Positions 39,204 to 49,340 of a stretch of 64,000 nt of DNA are shown here, in pieces. The notes below the pieces were generated by a model. It was not told the DNA's origin, did not search any database, and was given only the letters and a program-made list of their open reading frames with translations. The position numbers were made by a program, and so were the translations under genes. How positions within the stretch are numbered: the first letter of the stretch is position 1; every line of letters begins with the position of its first letter. The stretch is from Gammaproteobacteria bacterium (GTDB lineage: Bacteria > Pseudomonadota > Gammaproteobacteria > Steroidobacterales > Rariloculaceae), in contig JAJEFE010000146.1 of the NCBI GenBank assembly GCA_022820625.1, positions 1 to 64,000 on the forward strand, given 5' to 3'.

Positions 39204-39458
39204 GTGCGCGCGTCAGGACAAGCCGACCATGCACGAGCGCAGGATAAAACGTATCGCCATCGTCGGCAGCCCGCCACGTACAGGGACGCCGGACTGACGT
39301 CCGGTTTTCACGAAGGCGCCGAATGGATCTACGAAGTGCTTTCGAACTCACCCATCGCGGAGGAATCGCGGGACGAGGCAGACGCGAAGAAGCGTAGCCT
39401 CGACGAAGTCACCGAAATTTACCACCGGGCGCTGCTGGATCACCTCGGTCGCGTCTGA
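39204..39458 (+). CDS. Doubtful small ORF
   Basis: 84 codons from a GTG. The last ~55 residues (from TSGFHEGAEWIYEVL) look protein-like and acidic, while the first ~28 are Arg/Ala-rich and unconvincing. A separate short frame from the ATG at 39229 (RIKRIAIVGSPPRTGT) ends after 22 codons, so this may be the frameshifted remains of one gene. It runs into the convergent nucleotidyltransferase remnant. Confidence 0.3.
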   Translation: MRASGQADHARAQDKTYRHRRQPATYRDAGLTSGFHEGAEWIYEVLSNSPIAEESRDEADAKKRSLDEVTEIYHRALLDHLGRV

Positions 39459-39577
39459 CCGGTCGCGTCGGTGGCGTCGCCTCCGGCCATGGAACCGAAA
39501 TCGCGGACATCACGCGGACCGCGGCACTCGGCGATGGCGAAGATTTCGGCGCGATGTTGTTCGATCAGCGGGTGCAT
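39440..39577 (-). pseudogene. Remnant of an MNT-type minimal nucleotidyltransferase
   Basis: 45 codons opening MHPLIEQHRAEIFAIAE and reaching FGSMAGGDATDATG before losing family sequence and stopping. Intact family members continue with GSMARGDAxxxSDxDLLV, so the metal-binding Asp pair and everything after it are absent, and the conserved Arg of the GSxxRG motif is Gly. The ATG overlaps the ilvB stop (TGATG). MNT proteins usually pair with HepT as an antitoxin, but no HepT is seen. Confidence 0.6.
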
Positions 39578-41427
39578 CAGAACAGTTCCGACTCGTCCGG
39601 TTCGGCCGCGTCGCGTCCCTCGTAGCGGTTGGGGATGAAGTCGCCCGTCAGCATGTCCCGGTAGGACATGCCCGGTGGCACCATGGGGTAGACGCCCGCT
39701 TGCGGATCGATGATCACCTCGAGGAAGGCCGCTCCTTCGAACTCCAGGAATTCCCGCAAGACCCGGGGCACGTCTTCCTTTTGGTCGAGCCGCTCCGAGT
39801 ATTCGAAACCGTCCGCCTGGGCGGCCCTGACGAAGTCCTTCTTGCGCAGCGACTTGTCGCTGGCGGACAGGCGGCCCCTGAAGAACAGCCGCTGCCACTG
39901 CATGACCATGCCGTCGCCGTAGTTGTTCAGAACCAGCACCTTGATGGGCAGTCCGTACGTGGTCACGGTTTCCAGTTCGCCCAGGTTCATGCGGATGCTG
40001 GCGTCGCCGTCCACGTCGATGACCAGCCGGCCGGGCCGGCCGAACTGGGCGCCGATCGCCGCGGGCAGACCGAAGCCCATGGTGCCCATGCTGCCGGAGG
40101 TCAGCCAGAGCCTGGGTTCGCTGAAATCGAAGTATTGCGCCGCCCACATCTGGTGCTGCCCGACGCCGGTGGAGATGATGGCCTTGCCCCGGGTGATCTC
40201 GTTGATGGTCTCGATGACGTAGTTGGGCTGGATCAGCTCGCTGTCCCGGTCGTAATTCAGGGCGTACGTGGTCTTCAGGTCCTGCAACTCGGCGTGCCAC
40301 CGGGAAAAATCGCACGAAAAGCCCGTGCGCCGGCCGTAGCGGGTCAGCGTTTCCAGGGCCTCAGGGAGCAGACCGACATGAAACCAGTCCGCCCGCTTGA
40401 CCTTGTGGATTTCCGATGGGTCGATGTCGAAGTGCAGCACCCGCCTGGCATTGCGTGCGAATTTGGGAGGATCGCCGGCCACCCGGTCGTCGAAGCGCGC
40501 GCCGACCGCGATCAGCAGGTCGCAGTCGTCGACGGCATAGTTGGCGTAGGCCGTTCCGTGCATGCCCAGCATGTGCATCGCCTGCGGGTGCCGGGTATCG
40601 AAGCTCCCGAGGCCCATGAGCGTAGTCGTGACCGGAATGCGGAAGGCCAGGGCGAGTCCGCGCAGGGCGGGTGCGGCATTGCCGTTGATCACGCCGCCGC
40701 CGGCGTAGATCAGAGGCCTGCGGCTCTCGCCCAGCAGCGCGAAGAATTCCCGGCAACGCTCTTCGGTCATGGTGTTTTCGCGAATCTTCTGAATCCGGTG
40801 GCGGTAGCCGGGGACGGGCAGAAGACCCTCGCCCCTGTAAGGGCCGACCCAGTTCTGTACATCCTTGGGAACGTCCACGACCACCGGGCCGGGACGGCCG
40901 GACTGGGCGATTTCCAGAGCCGATCGCACCGTCGCCTCGAGGCGCTCGGGATCCGTGACCAGGAATACATGCTTCGCAACCGAGCCCATGACACCCGTGA
41001 CCGGGGCTTCCTGGAAGGCATCGGTGCCAATGGCGGCAGAGGGCACCTGCCCGCAGATGACCACGATGGGAATCGAGTCGGCGATACAGTCGCGCACCGG
41101 CGTCACGCAGTTGGTCGCGCCCGGCCCGGAGGTCACGATGACCACACCGGGGCGGCCGGTGGCGCGCGCGTAACCGGATGCCATGAAACAGGCCCCTTGT
41201 TCGTTGGCGGGCACGATCAACGACATCGCGTCCTGCCCGTCGCGCCCATGCTCGTCGTTGTAGCGGAACACGGCATCGTACGTGGGCAGAATGGCCCCGC
41301 CGCTGTAGCCGAATACGGTGTCGATGCCCTCATCCGCGAGCACCTGCACGATCATTTCGGCGCCGCTCATTTCGGCGCCGGCCAGCGGGTGCATGCCGGG
41401 CGTCCCGGTCTTCGATTGCGCTTTCAT
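39577..41427 (-). CDS. ilvB: Acetolactate synthase, large (catalytic) subunit
   Basis: 616 residues. Condenses two pyruvates, or pyruvate and 2-oxobutyrate, in branched-chain amino-acid synthesis. ThDP-enzyme features are FGYSGGAILPTYDA with its flanking conserved acid, the FAD/pyrimidine core, and the ThDP-Mg motif DVDGDASIRMN. Length is typical for a biosynthetic AHAS. It is transcribed away from the regulatory subunit ilvH rather than with it, an uncommon arrangement. ilvB alone is followed by the MNT remnant. Confidence 0.93.
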   Translation of the reverse strand: MKAQSKTGTPGMHPLAGAEMSGAEMIVQVLADEGIDTVFGYSGGAILPTYDAVFRYNDEHGRDGQDAMSLIVPANEQGACFMASGYARATGRPGVVIVTSGPGATNCVTPVRDCIADSIPIVVICGQVPSAAIGTDAFQEAPVTGVMGSVAKHVFLVTDPERLEATVRSALEIAQSGRPGPVVVDVPKDVQNWVGPYRGEGLLPVPGYRHRIQKIRENTMTEERCREFFALLGESRRPLIYAGGGVINGNAAPALRGLALAFRIPVTTTLMGLGSFDTRHPQAMHMLGMHGTAYANYAVDDCDLLIAVGARFDDRVAGDPPKFARNARRVLHFDIDPSEIHKVKRADWFHVGLLPEALETLTRYGRRTGFSCDFSRWHAELQDLKTTYALNYDRDSELIQPNYVIETINEITRGKAIISTGVGQHQMWAAQYFDFSEPRLWLTSGSMGTMGFGLPAAIGAQFGRPGRLVIDVDGDASIRMNLGELETVTTYGLPIKVLVLNNYGDGMVMQWQRLFFRGRLSASDKSLRKKDFVRAAQADGFEYSERLDQKEDVPRVLREFLEFEGAAFLEVIIDPQAGVYPMVPPGMSYRDMLTGDFIPNRYEGRDAAEPDESELF

Positions 41428-41583
41428 CGTCTTTGGACGCCGTGCCGAGGCGGCCGCCGTCCCCCTGCCAATTCCACCCCAACTCCGATAGGTGGCGAGT
41501 GTTGATGAAAAAACGGCTTATTGCAATAGTCGTTGCACTGGGCCAACATTCGCGGCGAGCGCGGGACCGGTGGTGGATTGGGC

Positions 41584-42093
41584 GTGACCGACGGCGTACG
41601 GCATATCATTTCGATTCTGCTTCAGAACGAGGCGGGTGCGTTGGCGCGCGTGGCCAACCTGTTCTCCACGCGCGGCTACAACATCGAGAGCCTGAATGTT
41701 GCGCCGACGCACGATCCGACCGTTTCGCGATTGACACTGGTGACCGTCGGCTCGGAAACGGTGATGGACCAGATCATCAAGCAGCTCGGCAAGCTGGTGG
41801 ACGTGGTCAACATCATCGACATGACCGATGACGATCACATCGAGCGGGAACTGGCGCTGTTCAAGATCCAGGTCGAGGGCAACGACCGGGAAATCGTGAC
41901 CCGTGCCGCCAGTGAATTCGGAGCCACCGTGCTGGACGATCACGAGAGCCACTTCACCGTGGAACTCACCGGCGACAGCGGCGCGATCGACCGTTTCGTC
42001 GCGGCGATTTCGGCGCGGGCGCGAATGTCCACTGTGGTGCGCAGCGGTGCGATGGCGGTCGCCCGGGGCGCGCCCATCCTGACGCCTACGTAA
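41584..42093 (+). CDS. ilvH: Acetolactate synthase, small (regulatory) subunit
   Basis: 169 residues from the GTG at 41584 (TDGVRHIISILLQNEAGALA). The N-terminal ACT domain contains NEAGALARVANLFSTRGYNIESLNV, the valine-binding region for feedback inhibition, followed by the AHAS small-subunit C-terminal domain. Earlier in-frame codons exist (TTG at 41533) but are not family-like. Divergent from ilvB with a 156-nt gap; proB starts 42 nt downstream, so it may share a transcript with proline genes. Confidence 0.93.
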   Translation: MTDGVRHIISILLQNEAGALARVANLFSTRGYNIESLNVAPTHDPTVSRLTLVTVGSETVMDQIIKQLGKLVDVVNIIDMTDDDHIERELALFKIQVEGNDREIVTRAASEFGATVLDDHESHFTVELTGDSGAIDRFVAAISARARMSTVVRSGAMAVARGAPILTPT

Positions 42094-42135
42094 CCGGCGC
42101 GCCGCATCGCCGACACAGATTTCCCGGGGGCTCCG

Positions 42136-43287
42136 ATGGACTCTCACAGGCAAAATGCCGAACGCCTGGCGCAGGCAAAGCGTTGCGTCCTGAAGATCGG
42201 TTCGACGCTGTTCGTCGATCGCGCCACGGGCAACCTGCAGCGCGACTGGCTTGAAGGTGTATGCGCCGACGTCGCCTTCATGCGTGCCCGGGGCCAGGAC
42301 GTCGTAATCGTATCGTCCGGAGCCATTGCCCTGGGCGCCGGGTCGCTGGGAATCGACCCGCTGACGCACCGCCTTCAGGAAAGCCAGGCCGCTGCGGCGG
42401 CCGGTCAGATCAGGCTGGCCCACGCGTACCAGGAGATTCTCGCTGCCCACGGCATCGCCGCGGCTCAGGTACTGTTGACGCTGGACGACAGCGAGAACCG
42501 CCGCCGTTACCTGAACGCTGCGAATACGCTCTTCACTCTGTTGAAACGCGGAGCGGTCCCCGTGGTCAACGAAAACGACACGGTGGCGACGGAGGAGATT
42601 CGTTACGGAGACAATGATCGGCTGGCGGCACGGGTCGCCCAGATGATCAGCGCAGACTGCCTGATAGTGCTGTCGGACGTGGATGGTTTCTATTCCGCCG
42701 ATCCCAACGTGGACCCCGACGCCGAGCACATTGAAGAGATTTCGGCGTTGACCGACGCTCACTTGACAATGGCGGGCGGCACAGGGTCCGCCTATGGCTC
42801 CGGCGGCATGCGCACCAAGCTCGACGCGGCCCGCATCGCCATGGGCGCCGGGTGCCGCATGGTCATCGCGTCGGGACATGTACCGTATCCGCTCAAGGCG
42901 TTGCGGCAGGGTGCAAGAGCCACCTGGTTCCTGCCCGGATCCACTCCGAGGGCATCCAGGAAACAGTGGATCGCCGGTACCTTGAAGCCGCGCGGCACGC
43001 TGACCGTTGACGACGGCGCCAGGCGCGCGCTGCGTTCCGGGCGCAGCCTCCTGCCCGCGGGCGTCACCGCGGTCGACGGGCATTTCGAACGCGGCGATGC
43101 CGTGCGGGTGGTAGACCGCTCAGGGTCCGAACTGGGACGGGGTCTTGTCGCCTATCCCGCTGACGAGGCTCGCGCCATCGCCGGACAACGCTCGGATGCG
43201 ATCGAGGACATTTTGGGCTATCGTGGCCGCGACGAACTGATCCACCGTGACGATCTGGCGCTGCTGATCGATGAGGTAGGGAAATGA
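42136..43287 (+). CDS. proB: Glutamate 5-kinase
   Basis: 383 residues. First step of proline synthesis, ATP-dependent phosphorylation of glutamate. The amino-acid kinase domain has [26 protein letters not shown] and LSDVDGFYS; a C-terminal PUA domain ([20 protein letters not shown] and onward) is present, as in long ProB. The first residues are [10 protein letters not shown], where most ProB proteins have VVKxGS. Overlaps proA by four bases. Confidence 0.95.
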   Translation: MDSHRQNAERLAQAKRCVLKIGSTLFVDRATGNLQRDWLEGVCADVAFMRARGQDVVIVSSGAIALGAGSLGIDPLTHRLQESQAAAAAGQIRLAHAYQEILAAHGIAAAQVLLTLDDSENRRRYLNAANTLFTLLKRGAVPVVNENDTVATEEIRYGDNDRLAARVAQMISADCLIVLSDVDGFYSADPNVDPDAEHIEEISALTDAHLTMAGGTGSAYGSGGMRTKLDAARIAMGAGCRMVIASGHVPYPLKALRQGARATWFLPGSTPRASRKQWIAGTLKPRGTLTVDDGARRALRSGRSLLPAGVTAVDGHFERGDAVRVVDRSGSELGRGLVAYPADEARAIAGQRSDAIEDILGYRGRDELIHRDDLALLIDEVGK

Positions 43288-44570
43288 TTGCCGTAGAAAA
43301 AGACGCCGCGGGAGATCTGCGGCAGCAGATGATGACCCTGGGTGCTGCCGCGCGGGAAGCGGCGAAGCAGTTGACCCGAGTGGATTCCGGCGCCAAGACA
43401 CGGGCATTGAAGGCCGCCGCCGCCGCCATGCGCAAACGGGCTCCGGAGATAATTGAAGCCAATTCCAGGGACATGGAGGCAGGCCGGCGCAAAGGGTTGA
43501 CGGCCGCGCTCCTGGACCGTCTCGCGCTTGACGAAGAGCGCATCGAGGCGACCGCGCGGGGCGTGGAGAGCATCGCCGAATTCGATGACCCCGTTGGCGG
43601 CGTGATCGCCGAATGGGAACGCCCGAACGGCCTGCGGATACAGCGGGTACGGGTGCCGCTGGGCGTCATCGGGATCATCTACGAGAGCCGCCCCAACGTC
43701 ACCGCCGACGCCGGGGCGCTGTGCCTGAAGAGCGGAAACGCCGTGATCCTGCGCGGTGGTACGGAGGCGGCCCACTCCAACGCGGCCATTCACGCCTGCC
43801 TGGTGGAAGGACTGGAGGCGGCGGGGCTGCCGGCTGCGGCCATACAACGAGTACCGACCCAGGATCGCGAGGCCGTGGGAATCCTGCTGCGGGAGTTGGG
43901 CGAGTATCTGGACGTCATCGTTCCCCGAGGCGGCAAGGGCCTGATCGCCCGCGTGCAGCAGGATGCCCGAGTGCCGGTCATGGGTCACCTCGAAGGCATC
44001 TGTCATACCTATGTGCATGAATCGGCCGATCCGGAGAAGGCGAGGAAGGTGGTCGTCAACGCCAAGATGCGGCGCACGGGCATCTGCGGCGCCACCGAGA
44101 CGCTGCTTGTGGATCGCAGCGCGCCCGCGGGGACGCTCGGTGCGCTCGTCGATGACCTGATCGCGGCCGGCTGCGAAGTACGTGGCGACACGGCGGCGCA
44201 ACGCGCGGATTCGCGTGTAAGAGCGGCCGCCGATTCAGATTGGGGCAAGGAGTATCTGGACGCGATCATCGCGCTGCGGGTGGTGGACGATGTCGATGAA
44301 GCCATGGCTCACGTTCGTCGCTACGGTTCGGGCCATACCGAGGCCATCATCGCCGAAGATGCCGGCGTCGCCGAACGGTTCCTGAACGAGCTGGACAGCT
44401 CCATCCTGCTTCACAACGCTTCGACCCAGTTCGCCGACGGAGGCGAGTTCGGCATGGGCGCCGAGATCGGGATCGCCACGGGCCGGATTCACGCCCGCGG
44501 ACCTGTGGGCGCGGAGCAACTGACGAGCTACAAGTACGTGGTTCGGGGCGACGGTCAGACGCGACCTTGA
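43284..44570 (+). CDS. proA: Gamma-glutamyl phosphate reductase
   Basis: 428 residues. NADPH-dependent reduction of glutamyl-5-phosphate in proline synthesis. Aldehyde-dehydrogenase fold with [30 protein letters not shown] and the catalytic Cys in [13 protein letters not shown]. Coupled to proB by ATGA overlap. Confidence 0.96.
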   Translation: MIAVEKDAAGDLRQQMMTLGAAAREAAKQLTRVDSGAKTRALKAAAAAMRKRAPEIIEANSRDMEAGRRKGLTAALLDRLALDEERIEATARGVESIAEFDDPVGGVIAEWERPNGLRIQRVRVPLGVIGIIYESRPNVTADAGALCLKSGNAVILRGGTEAAHSNAAIHACLVEGLEAAGLPAAAIQRVPTQDREAVGILLRELGEYLDVIVPRGGKGLIARVQQDARVPVMGHLEGICHTYVHESADPEKARKVVVNAKMRRTGICGATETLLVDRSAPAGTLGALVDDLIAAGCEVRGDTAAQRADSRVRAAADSDWGKEYLDAIIALRVVDDVDEAMAHVRRYGSGHTEAIIAEDAGVAERFLNELDSSILLHNASTQFADGGEFGMGAEIGIATGRIHARGPVGAEQLTSYKYVVRGDGQTRP

Positions 44571-44598
44571 GCCGTTTGTCGCACGTCTCCGGCAGGAA

Positions 44599-44640
44599 TT
44601 GCAGGGCGCCGGCATCGTAACCATTCCCGGCGCCCTGCAA
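44599..44640. terminator. Bidirectional terminator-like hairpin
   Basis: Perfect 14-bp arms TTGCAGGGCGCCGG (44599-44612) and CCGGCGCCCTGCAA (44627-44640) around a 14-nt loop, between convergent proA and bioA. T-tracts are short on both sides. Confidence 0.6.
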
Positions 44641-44687
44641 ATCTTGCCAACCTGATCCGGATACCCGTCCGGCGGTCTCGGGAACGG

Positions 44688-45926
44688 TCAGCGGGCACCT
44701 ACAACCCGGTGTACGGCGCCGGTCAGCGCACGCAGGTCATCGGGCTCGATGACCAGCGCCGGCATGAGGTAAACAACGTTTCCGAATGGGCGCACCCAGA
44801 CGCCTTCCTCAACGAACCGCTCGCGCAACCGGCCGACGTCGGGACGACCATCGAGCTCGATCACTCCGATGGCGCCCTTTACGCGAACGTCCACAACCCC
44901 GGGCATCCCGGCGCAGTCCGCGAGTTCGTGCCTGAGTTGCGCCTCGATAGCCGACACCTGGACCAATCGCGGCTCCGTCTCGAACAGGTCCAGCGAGGCG
45001 TTGGCGGCGGCGCAGCCCAGTGGATTGCCACAGTACGTGGGCCCGTGCATCAATACCTGCTCGGGCGATTCCGACAGGAACGCTCCGTAAACGGATTCTG
45101 TCGCGACGGTGGCCGCCAACGGCAACGCGCCTCCCGTCAGCGCCTTGGAGAGCGTCACGATATCCGGCGTCACGCCGGCCTGTTCGCAGGCGAACATCGT
45201 TCCCGTGCGGCCGAAGCCGGTGGCGATCTCGTCCAGGATCAGCAGCAGATCATGGCGCCGTGCCGCGGCCGCCAATCGGGCGAGCACTTCCGGTTCATGG
45301 AACTTCATGCCGGCCGCAGCCTGCACCAGGGGCTCGACGATGACCGCGGCGATCTGCCCGGCATGGCGATCCAGCGATTTCTCCAGGGCGTTGGCCTGGT
45401 CCTCCGTGCGCGGCAGATCGACGATGACCTGATCCGCGAGGGCTCCCTTGAACAGCCGGTGCATGCCGTCCTCGGGATCGCAGACCGACATGGCCGCGAA
45501 CGTGTCGCCGTGATAGGCGTCGCGAAAACTCAGGAACCGCGTTCGCCCCGATACACCCTGGTTGATCCAGTACTGCAGGGCCATCTTCATGGCAATCTCG
45601 ACGGAGACGGATCCCGATTCCGAATAGAACACGTGATTCAAGGGGCCGGGAAGGAGTTCGGTCAGCCGTTCCGTGAGCGTGACGACCGGATCGTGGACCA
45701 ATCCTCCCAGCATGATGTGGGGCATGCTCTCGAGCTGCCGAATGATGGCCCAGCGGATGTGCGGGTGATTGTATCCATGGCAGGCGGTCCACCAGGAAGC
45801 CGTTCCGTCGATGAGACAACGTCCGTCCTCCAGATAGATCCGCACGCCCTCGGTGCGCGTCGCGACGCGAGGGGACGGGGCCGTCTGCATCTGACTATAA
45901 GGCAGCCAGAGTCGATCCAGGTTCAT
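44688..45926 (-). CDS. bioA: Adenosylmethionine-8-amino-7-oxononanoate aminotransferase
   Basis: 412 residues from the ATG at 45926 (MNLDRLWLPYSQMQTAP, the usual BioA start); an open frame extends upstream without homology. PLP enzyme converting KAPA to DAPA in biotin synthesis. Features are DGTASWWTACHGYNHP, the PLP-binding GSVSVEIAMKMALQYW region, ILDEIATGFGRTGTMFA, and the PLP lysine in LSKALTGG. It lies opposite a phosphomannomutase, while bioF and bioD sit just beyond on the other strand. Confidence 0.95.
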   Translation of the reverse strand: MNLDRLWLPYSQMQTAPSPRVATRTEGVRIYLEDGRCLIDGTASWWTACHGYNHPHIRWAIIRQLESMPHIMLGGLVHDPVVTLTERLTELLPGPLNHVFYSESGSVSVEIAMKMALQYWINQGVSGRTRFLSFRDAYHGDTFAAMSVCDPEDGMHRLFKGALADQVIVDLPRTEDQANALEKSLDRHAGQIAAVIVEPLVQAAAGMKFHEPEVLARLAAAARRHDLLLILDEIATGFGRTGTMFACEQAGVTPDIVTLSKALTGGALPLAATVATESVYGAFLSESPEQVLMHGPTYCGNPLGCAAANASLDLFETEPRLVQVSAIEAQLRHELADCAGMPGVVDVRVKGAIGVIELDGRPDVGRLRERFVEEGVWVRPFGNVVYLMPALVIEPDDLRALTGAVHRVVGAR

Positions 45927-46073
45927 TGCAGGCTTCTCGGCTTGATCGTATACGCTGCATGTTAACCCGCACGGACCGCCGAACCGCTGCAAGCATACCG
46001 GTACCGGGCGCCGGTGAGTATTTTCGAACATTCCATATATACTCCCGCATCGCCATCACCGTGAAATGGGGCA

Positions 46074-47423
46074 ATGACCGCCATCACCTGCTTCAAGGCC
46101 TACGACGTTCGCGGACGCGTCCCGGAGGAACTGAACGAGGACGTGGTCTACCGGATCGGGCGCGGCTACGCTGAATTCCTGCGGCCCCGGACGGTGGCCG
46201 TCAGCCGGGACATCCGCCTGTCGAGCAACGCACTGACCGATGTTCTGATCGGCAGCCTGCTCGACGCGGGAGTAAACGTGGTGGACATCGGCGTGGGCGG
46301 AACCGAGATGGTCTACTACGCCACGTTCGCCCGCGAGCTTGACGGTGGAATCATGGTGACGGCGAGCCACAACCCACCGAACTACAACGGCATGAAGTTC
46401 GTCCGGGAAGGCGCGCGTCCAATCAGTGCGGATACCGGGCTGCAGGACATCCGGGCACTGGCCGAGCACGGCGAATTCGCCGAGGCGTCTGCCCGGGGAG
46501 GCTTGCAGAAGATCGACCTGCACGCCGACTACATCGATCACCTGCTCGGTTACGTCGATCCCGCCAAACTGAGCCCCCTGGGGATCGTGGTCAACGCGGG
46601 CAACGGCGGCGCCGGACCCATCGTCGACCGGTTGGAAGCGCACCTGCCATTCGAATTCATCAAGGTTCACCACCGGCCCGACGGAACCTTCCCCAACGGC
46701 GTTCCCAACCCCATGCTGGAAGAGAACCGGCGGGTGACCGCCGAGACGGTGTTGCGGGAGCGCGCGGACGCGGGAATCGCCTGGGACGGCGACTTCGACC
46801 GCTGCTTCTTCTTCGACGAGAACGGCCGCTTCATCGACGGTTACTACGTCGTCGGACTGCTGGCGCAGTCGTTCCTGGCCCGGTCGCCCGGGGCGCGGAT
46901 CGTCCATGACCCGAGGCTGACCTGGAATACGCTTGAAGTGGTGGAGAAGTGCGGCGGCGACGCGGTCCAGAGCGTATCCGGACACGCCTTCATGAAGCAG
47001 GCCATGCGCGACGCCGACGCTGAGTACGGCGGGGAGATGAGCGCCCACCATTACTTTCGCTCCTTCGCCTATGCCGACAGCGGCATGATCCCCTGGCTGC
47101 TCGTCACCCAGCTCATGAGCGAGCGCGGCCTGGCGTTGTCCGCCCTGGTGGACGAGCGCATGGAACGCTTTCCCGCCAGCGGCGAAATCAACCGGACCGT
47201 GGACGACGCCGCTGAAGTTCTGGCGCGGATCGAACTCACCTATGCGGGTGAGGCCGAACGCATCGAGCATGTGGACGGCCTGAGCATGGAATTCTCCCGC
47301 TGGCGCTTCAACCTGCGCGCGTCCAATACGGAACCGCTGTTGCGGCTCAACGTGGAAAGCCGCGGCGACGCGGCGCTGATGAAGGCGCGCACCGCCGAGC
47401 TGCTGGAGCAAATTTCCGGGTAG
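46074..47423 (+). CDS. Phosphomannomutase/phosphoglucomutase (ManB/AlgC type)
   Basis: 449 residues. Interconverts hexose 6- and 1-phosphates for GDP-mannose, LPS or exopolysaccharide precursors. The phosphoserine loop is TASHNPPNYNG (Ser98), the metal loop is DGDFDRC (Asp238, 240, 242), the sugar-binding loop is GGEMSAHHYF, and the phosphate-binding loop is RASNTEPLLRLN. Start ATG at 46074 after a GTGAAATGGGGCA context. It sits within a biotin gene group but is functionally unrelated. Confidence 0.92.
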   Translation: MTAITCFKAYDVRGRVPEELNEDVVYRIGRGYAEFLRPRTVAVSRDIRLSSNALTDVLIGSLLDAGVNVVDIGVGGTEMVYYATFARELDGGIMVTASHNPPNYNGMKFVREGARPISADTGLQDIRALAEHGEFAEASARGGLQKIDLHADYIDHLLGYVDPAKLSPLGIVVNAGNGGAGPIVDRLEAHLPFEFIKVHHRPDGTFPNGVPNPMLEENRRVTAETVLRERADAGIAWDGDFDRCFFFDENGRFIDGYYVVGLLAQSFLARSPGARIVHDPRLTWNTLEVVEKCGGDAVQSVSGHAFMKQAMRDADAEYGGEMSAHHYFRSFAYADSGMIPWLLVTQLMSERGLALSALVDERMERFPASGEINRTVDDAAEVLARIELTYAGEAERIEHVDGLSMEFSRWRFNLRASNTEPLLRLNVESRGDAALMKARTAELLEQISG

Positions 47424-47455
47424 CGCGGCATGCAGCCAGTACAGGAATCAAGGCG

Positions 47456-48616
47456 TTGAGCGAAGAGAGTCTGAAGAGTTTCGCACGCGAGAAGCTGCAA
47501 ATCCTGCGGGATGGAAACCTTCTGCGGTCCCTGATCGCCACCGAACGTCTTCCCCGAACCCGAACACGCCAACAGTCCAGGGACCTGATCTCCTTCGCGT
47601 GCAACGACTATCTGGGTCTTTCTCATCATCCGGCCGTCATCGAGGCAAGCCGCCAGGCCACTAGCACCTACGGCACGGGCGCCGGAGCGTCCCGCCTGAT
47701 CTCCGGAAACAACCCGCTCTATGCCGGTCTGGAGGCGGCACTGTCGAAGCTCAAGGGCACCGAGGATGCCGTGGTTTTCGGCAGCGGGTACCTGGCGAAC
47801 GTGGGCGTGGTGCCCGCGCTGGCAGCGAGGCAGGATCTGATCCTGATGGACGAGCTGTGCCATGCGTGTCTGCACGCCGGGGCCACCCTCGCGCGCTGCC
47901 GGACCATCCGCTACCGCCACCTCGACCTGGCCGAGCTGTCGGAACTCCTGCGCAAGCACAGGTCAGCGCACCGCCACTGCCTGGTGCTCACCGATGGCGT
48001 CTTCAGCATGGACGGCGACCGTGCGCCGGTGGATGACCTTCTCGGGATATGCGAGGAGCACGATGCGTGGCTGATGACCGACGACGCCCACGGGCTGGGC
48101 GTCGTCGAGAACGGCCGCGGCTCCGGATTCGTCGGCGGCCGTGCCGTGCCGGTACCGCTGCAGATGGGCACCTTGTCCAAGGCCGTCGGCGCGTACGGCG
48201 GGTACTTGTGCACGAACGCCGAGGTGGCGGAACTGATTCGCAACCGCGCCAGAAGCCTGCAATACGCCACCGGCCTGCCCCCGGGCACGCTGGCAGCGGC
48301 GACCGCTGCGCTTGAACTGATTGCGACGGACAGGGACCTGGTTCGCAAGCCGCTCGAGCGGGCACGCCGTTTCACCGGCCGGCTGGGGGTCGCGGCCCCC
48401 GATAGCCCGATCGTGCCGCTCGTTCTGGGCGATGCCCAGCGCACCATGCAAGTGGCGGCGGCGCTGCGGCAACGAGGTTTTCTTGTCGGCGCCATTCGCC
48501 CGCCCACGGTGCCGGACGGTACGGCACGGCTGCGTCTGACGTTCTCCGCCGTTCACGCCGAGGAAAATGTCGACGGCCTGGCCGCGGCGGTCGAGGAGGT
48601 CTTGCCCACCCGATGA
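47456..48616 (+). CDS. bioF: 8-amino-7-oxononanoate synthase
   Basis: 386 residues from a TTG at 47456 preceded by AGGAATCAAGG; no better ATG fits. PLP-dependent condensation of pimeloyl-ACP and alanine. Recognisable are FACNDYLGLSHHP, YGTGAGASRLISG, DGVFSMDGDRAP, DDAHGLGVVENGRG and the PLP lysine in MGTLSKAVGAYGGY. Its end overlaps bioD by four bases. Confidence 0.94.
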   Translation: MSEESLKSFAREKLQILRDGNLLRSLIATERLPRTRTRQQSRDLISFACNDYLGLSHHPAVIEASRQATSTYGTGAGASRLISGNNPLYAGLEAALSKLKGTEDAVVFGSGYLANVGVVPALAARQDLILMDELCHACLHAGATLARCRTIRYRHLDLAELSELLRKHRSAHRHCLVLTDGVFSMDGDRAPVDDLLGICEEHDAWLMTDDAHGLGVVENGRGSGFVGGRAVPVPLQMGTLSKAVGAYGGYLCTNAEVAELIRNRARSLQYATGLPPGTLAAATAALELIATDRDLVRKPLERARRFTGRLGVAAPDSPIVPLVLGDAQRTMQVAAALRQRGFLVGAIRPPTVPDGTARLRLTFSAVHAEENVDGLAAAVEEVLPTR

Positions 48617-49308
48617 GCACGATATTCGTTACCGCGTCGGGAACGGAAATCGGCAAGACCTTTGTCACCTGCGCCCTGATCCACCAACTGCGCAATCAGG
48701 GCTACAGCGTCCGCGCGTTGAAGCCCGTTGCGACGGGTGTGACGAGTGACACCGTGGACACCAGCGATAGCGGAATACTGCTGCGCACGTTGGGGCGACC
48801 CATTGATGCCGAGCAGGTCGCCAGCGTATCACCCTGGAGATTCAGGGAACCGCTCTCGCCGGACATGGCAGCTGAACGCGAAGGCCGCGCCATACCGTTC
48901 TACGAGCTCGTTGCGTTCTGCCGGGAAGATGCCGGCGAAGATGTCACGCTGATCGAAGGAATCGGCGGGGTCATGGTACCGCTGGACCCGCGCCACACGG
49001 TACTGGACTGGATTGCGGCGCTTGAAGTGCCCGCGCTGTTGGTCACGGGCAGCTATCTGGGCACCTTGAGTCATACGCTGACCGCGGCCGGCATGCTGCG
49101 GGCGCGAAACGTGGAACTCGCGGGCATTGTCGTCAACGAGTCCGAAGCGCAGCCCGTCGCCCCCGAGGAAACCGCGGATGTGCTCTCGCGGTTCGAAGCG
49201 AACGCGCCGGTCCGGGTGGTCGGCCGCCTTGACGCGCCGGAAAGCGCCCCGGATCTGCTGCCGCTGCTCGATCCGTATCTTCCGCACTCCCGGCGTCCCG
49301 CCCCTTGA
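48613..49308 (+). CDS. bioD: Dethiobiotin synthetase
   Basis: 231 residues. ATP-dependent ureido ring closure in biotin synthesis. P-loop GTEIGKT (~9-15), KPVATG (~37), EGIGGVMVPL (~116) and NE near the nucleotide site. Translationally coupled to bioF (ATGA). bioB, bioC and bioH are not in the window. Confidence 0.95.
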   Translation: MSTIFVTASGTEIGKTFVTCALIHQLRNQGYSVRALKPVATGVTSDTVDTSDSGILLRTLGRPIDAEQVASVSPWRFREPLSPDMAAEREGRAIPFYELVAFCREDAGEDVTLIEGIGGVMVPLDPRHTVLDWIAALEVPALLVTGSYLGTLSHTLTAAGMLRARNVELAGIVVNESEAQPVAPEETADVLSRFEANAPVRVVGRLDAPESAPDLLPLLDPYLPHSRRPAP

Positions 49309-49340
49309 TTTCCTGCCGCTTCGAAGCGAGCCGGATAATG

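Noticed and set aside
39700-41505. A 601-codon plus-strand frame opposite ilvB
   Set aside because: Antisense shadow of a highly conserved gene with no plausible protein features.
41505-41540. Leader-peptide-like start MKKRLIAIVVAL ahead of ilvH
   Set aside because: Rich in Leu/Ile/Val as in ilv attenuation leaders, but the frame does not stop; it continues over 100 codons in an unlikely composition, and no terminator hairpin follows.
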